A stretch of DNA of 64,000 nt from Rhinopithecus roxellana (Eukaryota > Chordata > Mammalia > Primates > Cercopithecidae). The notes below the pieces were generated by a model. The model had not been told where the DNA came from and did no database searches. It worked only from the letters and a program-made list of their open reading frames with translations. A program made the translations under genes and the position numbers. The stretch covers positions 72,922,595-72,986,594 of the forward strand of contig NC_044557.1 in assembly GCF_007565055.1 (NCBI RefSeq). The letters are read 5' to 3'. Positions within the stretch are counted from its first letter, which is position 1. The number at the start of each line of letters is the position of its first letter. Positions 58,800 to 64,000 of this stretch are shown piece after piece.

Positions 58800-60050
58800 A
58801 ACCACAGTGAAATAGCACATCACGTGCACTAGAATGGATGAAGTGGCAAAATAATTGGCAATACTAGGTTTTGGTAAGACATAGAGTTACTAGAACCTTA
58901 TATACTGGTGGTAGGAATGTAAATTGGTATAACCACTTTGGAACATTTTTGCATTCTCCACAGAAGTTAACTATGATGCAACAATTCTACTTCTAGATGC
59001 ACATTCAACAGAAATGCACACACATGGGCACCAAGACGTGCAAGAAAATGTCCACCAACAACAGGATAGAGAAATAAATTGTAGAATACTTATACATAGG
59101 AGTAATACGTAGTGAAGGAGCTACAGTTACATGCAACAAAATGGATGGATCTCACAAATGAAGGGTATAGATAAAATATTTTTGTGTTTATGTGGCCTTC
59201 TGAGCAAATTTGGCTGAAATTTGGGATCCTGAAACCTAGGCTAAGAGCAAGCATTGAAAGTTAGTTAACATCCACTAAATTAATGAGGGAACTGGAAAGA
59301 GATTTGTCTAACTCTAGAGGTAGATATTAAATGGGTAATGAGGCCCAGGATCTTAGAGACATTTCTAGGTCAAAAAAACTGGAGACACTTAGATGCATTC
59401 GGCTTTGAAGAAATGTATTTATATTTGAAAAATTTAGAGAATCCAAAATTATTGCTTCCAAGGAACAAAGATTTTTTTCTTTGGGGGACAGGGGGAAAAG
59501 ATAGTTTTCTCTTGCTTCTATATGTAAACAGACTAAATTATTTTTTCTCTTGTTTCTCATCTGTGATACAAACTTAAAAGTTTGTATGCCTTAGGACATC
59601 TGATCTGGCTTTCATTGTGTTGTGCCAAGTGTAAGAATTGGGATCCAGAGGACCATATATTCATTATTTGCTTTTAAGTAAATAATCTGTTTCTTATCCA
59701 ACACCATGTGTAATTCAGGATAAAATTAATAAATATGAATATTAAAAACACACAACAATAAAGCTGAAGAAAAGAAGTTAGCTACTAAAAAATACACAAT
59801 GTGCAATTATATTGCATAATTTCATTGATATTTAGTTAGTTAAGAGGCAAACTATACCAAAGTATTTGGAGATGTTAGTGAAACAGTAAAGAAAAGCAAG
59901 AATGCAGTTACCATAAATGTCAAGAGGTAGGTTGCCTTTGTAAGAGAAGAAAAGAGTAGTGATTCTGAGAAGACTAAGGGGCGGCTTCTGAGACACTGGC
60001 ATTGTTCTATTTCTTGACCTGGATGTGTTTACAAGGGTGTTCTCTTTCAG
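58800..60050 (+). mobile_element. Old L1 (L1M) fragments, interrupted
   Basis: An ORF2-end portion at 58800-59165 (GGTAGGAATGTAAATTGGTATAACC, CACTTTGGAACATTTTTGC, ATGGATGGATCTCACAAATGAAG). A 3' UTR portion resumes at about 59935-60045 (CTGAGACACTGGCATTGTTC, TGACCTGGATGTGTTTACAAGGG). The 59170-59930 interval between them is not recognised. Confidence 0.65.
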
Positions 60051-61425
60051 TTAAATTACCAGAGGTGACCCTCTTTATTTCATGTACTTTTCTACATGCA
60101 GTTATTAATGATAAAAAGCTGTTGGATTGGATCCAGCTATTGGAGTGGATTCAGGTTCCAAACACCTTATTTGCAATCTCTGCATTAAAGGTTTATATCA
60201 AAATCTAAGGGTTCTGTTTTACCTTAAGAAGAACCTGAAGATAGTTTTCTCTGGCTTACCTTCACCTGGCATCTTGCTATGCATGGCAGGGTGGGAGTGT
60301 ACAAAGGTATGCTATTCAGATTCTCCCAAAACACTTACAATATTAGGATTTAAAGTAATCCGAGCACTGATATCTCAAAATTAAAAATATGGAAATATTT
60401 CATGTCTAATATTTTGTATATAAACTTTATGACACCTTTAGAAAGCTCAATATGGGGAGAATATTGGATATTGGTGGAAGGATTTAGGTCTGCTGATTGC
60501 ATAAAGACCCTGTTGTCTTTAGGCCACAGATTTCCTTTATAATTAAACTTACTAGAAACAAGACTGCATTCACTGACCCTAATCTTGTACCTTCATTTTC
60601 TTTTTGATCTACTGTTGCTGTTAGGGTCCATATTAATTTAATTAAGTAAAAAACACAAGTTGACAGCTATGGGTTGAATCTGATCTAAATACATGGTTTT
60701 ATTGGTGCATTGAGTTGTCACAATTTATTTAGGTATTTATCAAATTTGGAAATTTGGAAGATTTGAGAAACCTATTTGGATTTCTGGTTTCTCTTGAATT
60801 GTATGAAAAATCCTGAAACAGTGGACCTCACTTTTGTATGTTAACAATTAACTAGAGCTTAGTAGGTTTTGCACTCTGTAGATGGGACAGAAAGTACCCA
60901 GATTTTCATAGTTCTCACCCTTAACTTATATCTGGCTCAGTTCTCCTACTACTTAGCTTTTGTAGATATGTGGGTTTGCTACCAGTGCCTTAACAGTAAG
61001 TCTCCAGAGCGAGGTATCTCACATGAGGCAAAATCAATAACAGATAGCCTTCTGTGCACTTTTCTGCTATCTCCTTTCCCAACTCTTGGCCAATGCTTTT
61101 CTTCCACATTCACTCTTGATTGATGTGTTTTTATTAAATTTAGCCCTTTTTGGCTTGGCATTTTTGATATCTGCTGTATATTTCCTGAGTACCCTTCCAT
61201 TCACTCATTTAAATGACTGCTTGATGCTCACCTCTTGACATGACCTTTTAGGGAACAGAACCATTCCTGATACTACTCTACCATGATCTCAAGAAATGTT
61301 TCAATGTCTTCAGCTCTTTCCCTGTCTTTTTATTACATCCATTTCTAGAGACAAAACCCAGTTTATGAGATCATCACTGCACTGAATGCCTGTGTTAAGG
61401 TAATTAACCACTGTAAGTAATTCAG
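60051..61425. other. Intergenic, no recognised feature
   Basis: AT-rich sequence of 1.4 kb. No coding region supported. Confidence 0.45.
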
Positions 61426-61429
61426 CCAT

Positions 61430-62045
61430 TCACTCAATAGCCATTAATTGTCAACAAGTTCTATGCTGGGTGCTGGAGATGCAACAGCGAACTGAATGGA
61501 TACATCCTAACTTTCAGGGAGCTTACAGTCTGGTGAGGAACATGCCAGTTTAACAGGTAAGTATAACACCATTTCATAGGTGTTGTGACAAGGGAAATAG
61601 ATAATACAATGGGAACCTATAGGAAGAGAACCGAATTCAGAATTGGAAGAGTCAAAGTAGGCTCCTACATGATGTAATATCCAAGTGATATAAATATAGA
61701 AAGAAACTGGCCATTAGAAGAATAAGGCAGGATGAAGATGAACTTCTGACAATTCAGAAGTGAATTATTGGAACTGAAAAATATTTAGTATGTCTTCAGT
61801 ATGAAGTGTGAGGGGAGGGATGTCAAATAACGATAGTAGAAATGTTAGTAGAGGACAGATCATCTTTGGTCTTTTAAGTAAGGATAAGGTGTGTGGACTT
61901 AATTCTGAAAATGGCAAAGTGCTAAGGATGGTTTTTAAGCAAGAGAATAATATATTAAAATTTTGGAAAGATCCTTCTGGGGAATAGATTGAAGATGAGC
62001 TTGTCAAGTGTCATCAAATAGCCAATAATAATCATCCAAACAAGA
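61430..62045 (+). repeat. Ancient mammalian interspersed repeat, family not named
   Basis: TTCTATGCTGGGTGCTGGAGATGC, GGGAGCTTACAGTCTGGTGAGG, GGATGGTTTTTAAGCAAGAG and GATCCTTCTGGGGAATAG occur in the order of a widespread old repeat. Confidence 0.5.
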
Positions 62046-62049
62046 GGCA

Positions 62050-63535
62050 ATATCAGTGAGATTTAAATGTAAAGACACAGGTAAGTTATAAGGAAAAGAT
62101 ATATCCTGCAAACATTAATCAGAAGGAAGCTGAAATGGTTATATTAGAGCGAGCTTCAGGACAAAGAACATTACCAGGAATAGAATGAAACAATAAGTAT
62201 AAAAGGGTCAGTATATCAAGAAGACACAACAATCTGAACTATGAATGCACTCCTTGAATCTCTGTTCGACCATCTTTCCAGTTCTGGTCAATGCAATAAA
62301 TAATAAAAAACTAAATAATAAATATGTGGAAATGATGTGCATTAACTTCCATACTGAAGTAGTTATACATCTGATATTTCTGCTCTTGTATTCTTCATAC
62401 CATCTTCTATCTCTATATGATGCTAAAATGACCTTGAAGCCACAATATGGAAGTAGCCAGAGTCACTGAATCACAATATAGAGGAGAACCACCACATCCA
62501 TATAAAAGATAGATGTGAGTATCAAACCAGCTTCTATTGTGGCAGTGAGATTTTGGGCTTACTTGGTATAAGGGCCTTTTCTCCTTAATTGCAGCAGGTT
62601 AAAAAGGAGCTCAGAAAGTGGAAATGAGCGATCTGTTCATCTACCTATATAGATAGTGGTTTAAGCAAATACTGTATTTTGTTTTCTTTAATATTAAAAG
62701 GGATAAATATTTTAGTCTAGATTTTCCATGTAATTATTATTGTTACTAAGTTTTTGAGTAATATTATTCAGTGTTTAAACTAAGTTATCTTTCTACTTGA
62801 ATTTTCCACTCTTATCTGCACCTTTCCCTTTTCTATAAAATAGACATGTTAGAAAAACATAATACCTTATGTCTACATTTTATACTTTCAAATGTACATT
62901 AGAGGAATAATTAAGTCAGATTCCTATACATGTATAAACATATGTCTCAAGAGCAGTATTTTCCCAAATCTATCATCTATATAAATATTAGTTTCATGAA
63001 ATATATAACTAAATAATTCTGGAGGAAAGGATTCTGCACTTTAAAAATTCATCAGGTTTCATTACTGTAGGGCTTCTGAGACCCTTTGATTTGCTAATAT
63101 ATGATTTTAAGCTCCAAGGGCAAGAGATGTTTTTAAGGTTTTTCCAAACTTACAAGATTATGAATCTTCTATTTTTCATTAAACATATTGTAGAACTGGT
63201 GTTGTTTAAAATGAACCCTGAGATATACTGCTATAATTTTTCATAGTCATGTCAGGTAAGAATATTTGATATTTTGATTCATATTTTTCAAAGACTTTTA
63301 TAGTTCAACTCTGCCATGCTATTATGTTATCTGTTATTGTGTTAAGTGTTATGTTATTGGAGGCCTGACATTAACAAGTATCATAGGTAGTAGCTATGCT
63401 TCATTACGGTTTCTTTTTTAAATGTTGTTAGACTTTATGGTATGTGATTTGACTTTAGTATTTCACCATTATTATTAGTCTCAGCATTGGTTTTCTGACT
63501 CTGGTTGCTACTTCTTCCTTCTTTCTGCTTCCTTA
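62050..63535. other. Intergenic, no recognised feature
   Basis: Very AT-rich sequence. No gene or repeat I can name. Confidence 0.45.
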
Positions 63536-63539
63536 GTGT

Positions 63540-63710
63540 AGGTTCTCATCATCTCTTGTCTGGACTATTGCATTTATTGCTAGTTAGGACCTTGCCTGTA
63601 ATCTCAAACTGCTAATTCACAGATAACATTACCCATAGATTGATCTTGATAAAAACTATAATCATGGAAATCCCCTTGTTAAAATTCTATATCTAATTTT
63701 CGTTGCTTAA
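63540..63710 (+). mobile_element. L2 LINE fragment
   Basis: CATCTCTTGTCTGGACTATTGC and GTTAGGACCTTGCCTGTAATC, with a weaker stretch after them, resemble the same L2 region as part of the element at 34450-35160. Confidence 0.5.
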
Positions 63711-63813
63711 ATTTGTCTTGTTTAGCGCTTAGTGGCCCTTTTAAAGGAGAAACATGTTTCTTTCAAGCTAAGAAGCTCTCAATTATCATATATTTATTTA
63801 CTTGCTTTTGCAA

Positions 63814-63929
63814 AGACAGGGTCTCACTATGTTGCCCAAGCTGGTCTCCAACTCCAGGCCTCAAGCAAACCCCCCACCTCAGTCTCTCAAAGTGCTAGGA
63901 TTATAGGTATGAGTCACCATGCTTGGCCC
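63814..63929 (-). mobile_element. Alu-like monomer, reverse
   Basis: GACAGGGTCTCACTATGTTGCCC, GCTGGTCTCCAACTCC, CTCAAAGTGCTAGGATTATAGG and GAGTCACCATGCTTGGCC give a single reverse Alu arm. Confidence 0.85.
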
Positions 63930-64000
63930 AATCATGCATTTAAATATTGCTTCCTTTTGTTATTGTTAAGCTTTCCAGGTAGAATTTCTCTTAGATGCTG

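Overview
This is nuclear DNA from a primate, most likely an Old World monkey (Cercopithecidae). It carries Alu and L1 elements of primate type, one intact single-exon coding sequence that I recognise as TMEM74 (chromosome 8q23 in human), and a young Alu at about 18.1-18.4 kb with bases that I recall as typical of the Old World monkey AluYR group. A clean solo class II LTR at about 6.0-6.4 kb would fit a lineage-specific insertion. The species assignment rests on recall of subfamily consensus sequences, not on a search.

Layout. 0-50 kb is AT-rich intergenic DNA. It is built of ancient repeats (MIR, L2, L1M, MLT1-type LTRs, Tigger and hAT DNA transposons) with younger L1 and Alu insertions and several microsatellites. 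49.7-53.9 kb is the TMEM74 locus on the minus strand: a CpG island with GC boxes and a ZNF143/THAP11-like site near 53.4-53.9 kb, a short non-coding first exon, a 2.3 kb intron, and a second exon holding the whole 305-codon reading frame and the 3' UTR. 54-64 kb is again intergenic (MIR, one Alu, broken L1M, L2).

Only one protein-coding gene can be supported. TMEM74 makes a two-pass membrane protein of lysosomes and autophagosomes. No tRNA, rRNA, CRISPR array or other cellular gene was found. The other long reading frames lie in repeats, in simple sequence, or are what AT-rich DNA gives by chance.

The most interesting signals are small and structural. They are a roughly 22-bp Alu-tail insertion with perfect 13-bp target duplications; three template-switch-like scars inside one L1, one of them matching sequence 1.7 kb away; a quasi-palindrome scar inside an Alu; a candidate processed-transcript 3' end on the minus strand at 34.2-34.4 kb; a decayed coding-like tract on the minus strand at 46.6-47.6 kb; and a three-codon upstream ORF just before the TMEM74 start codon. 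I see no evidence of a new multi-gene system here.
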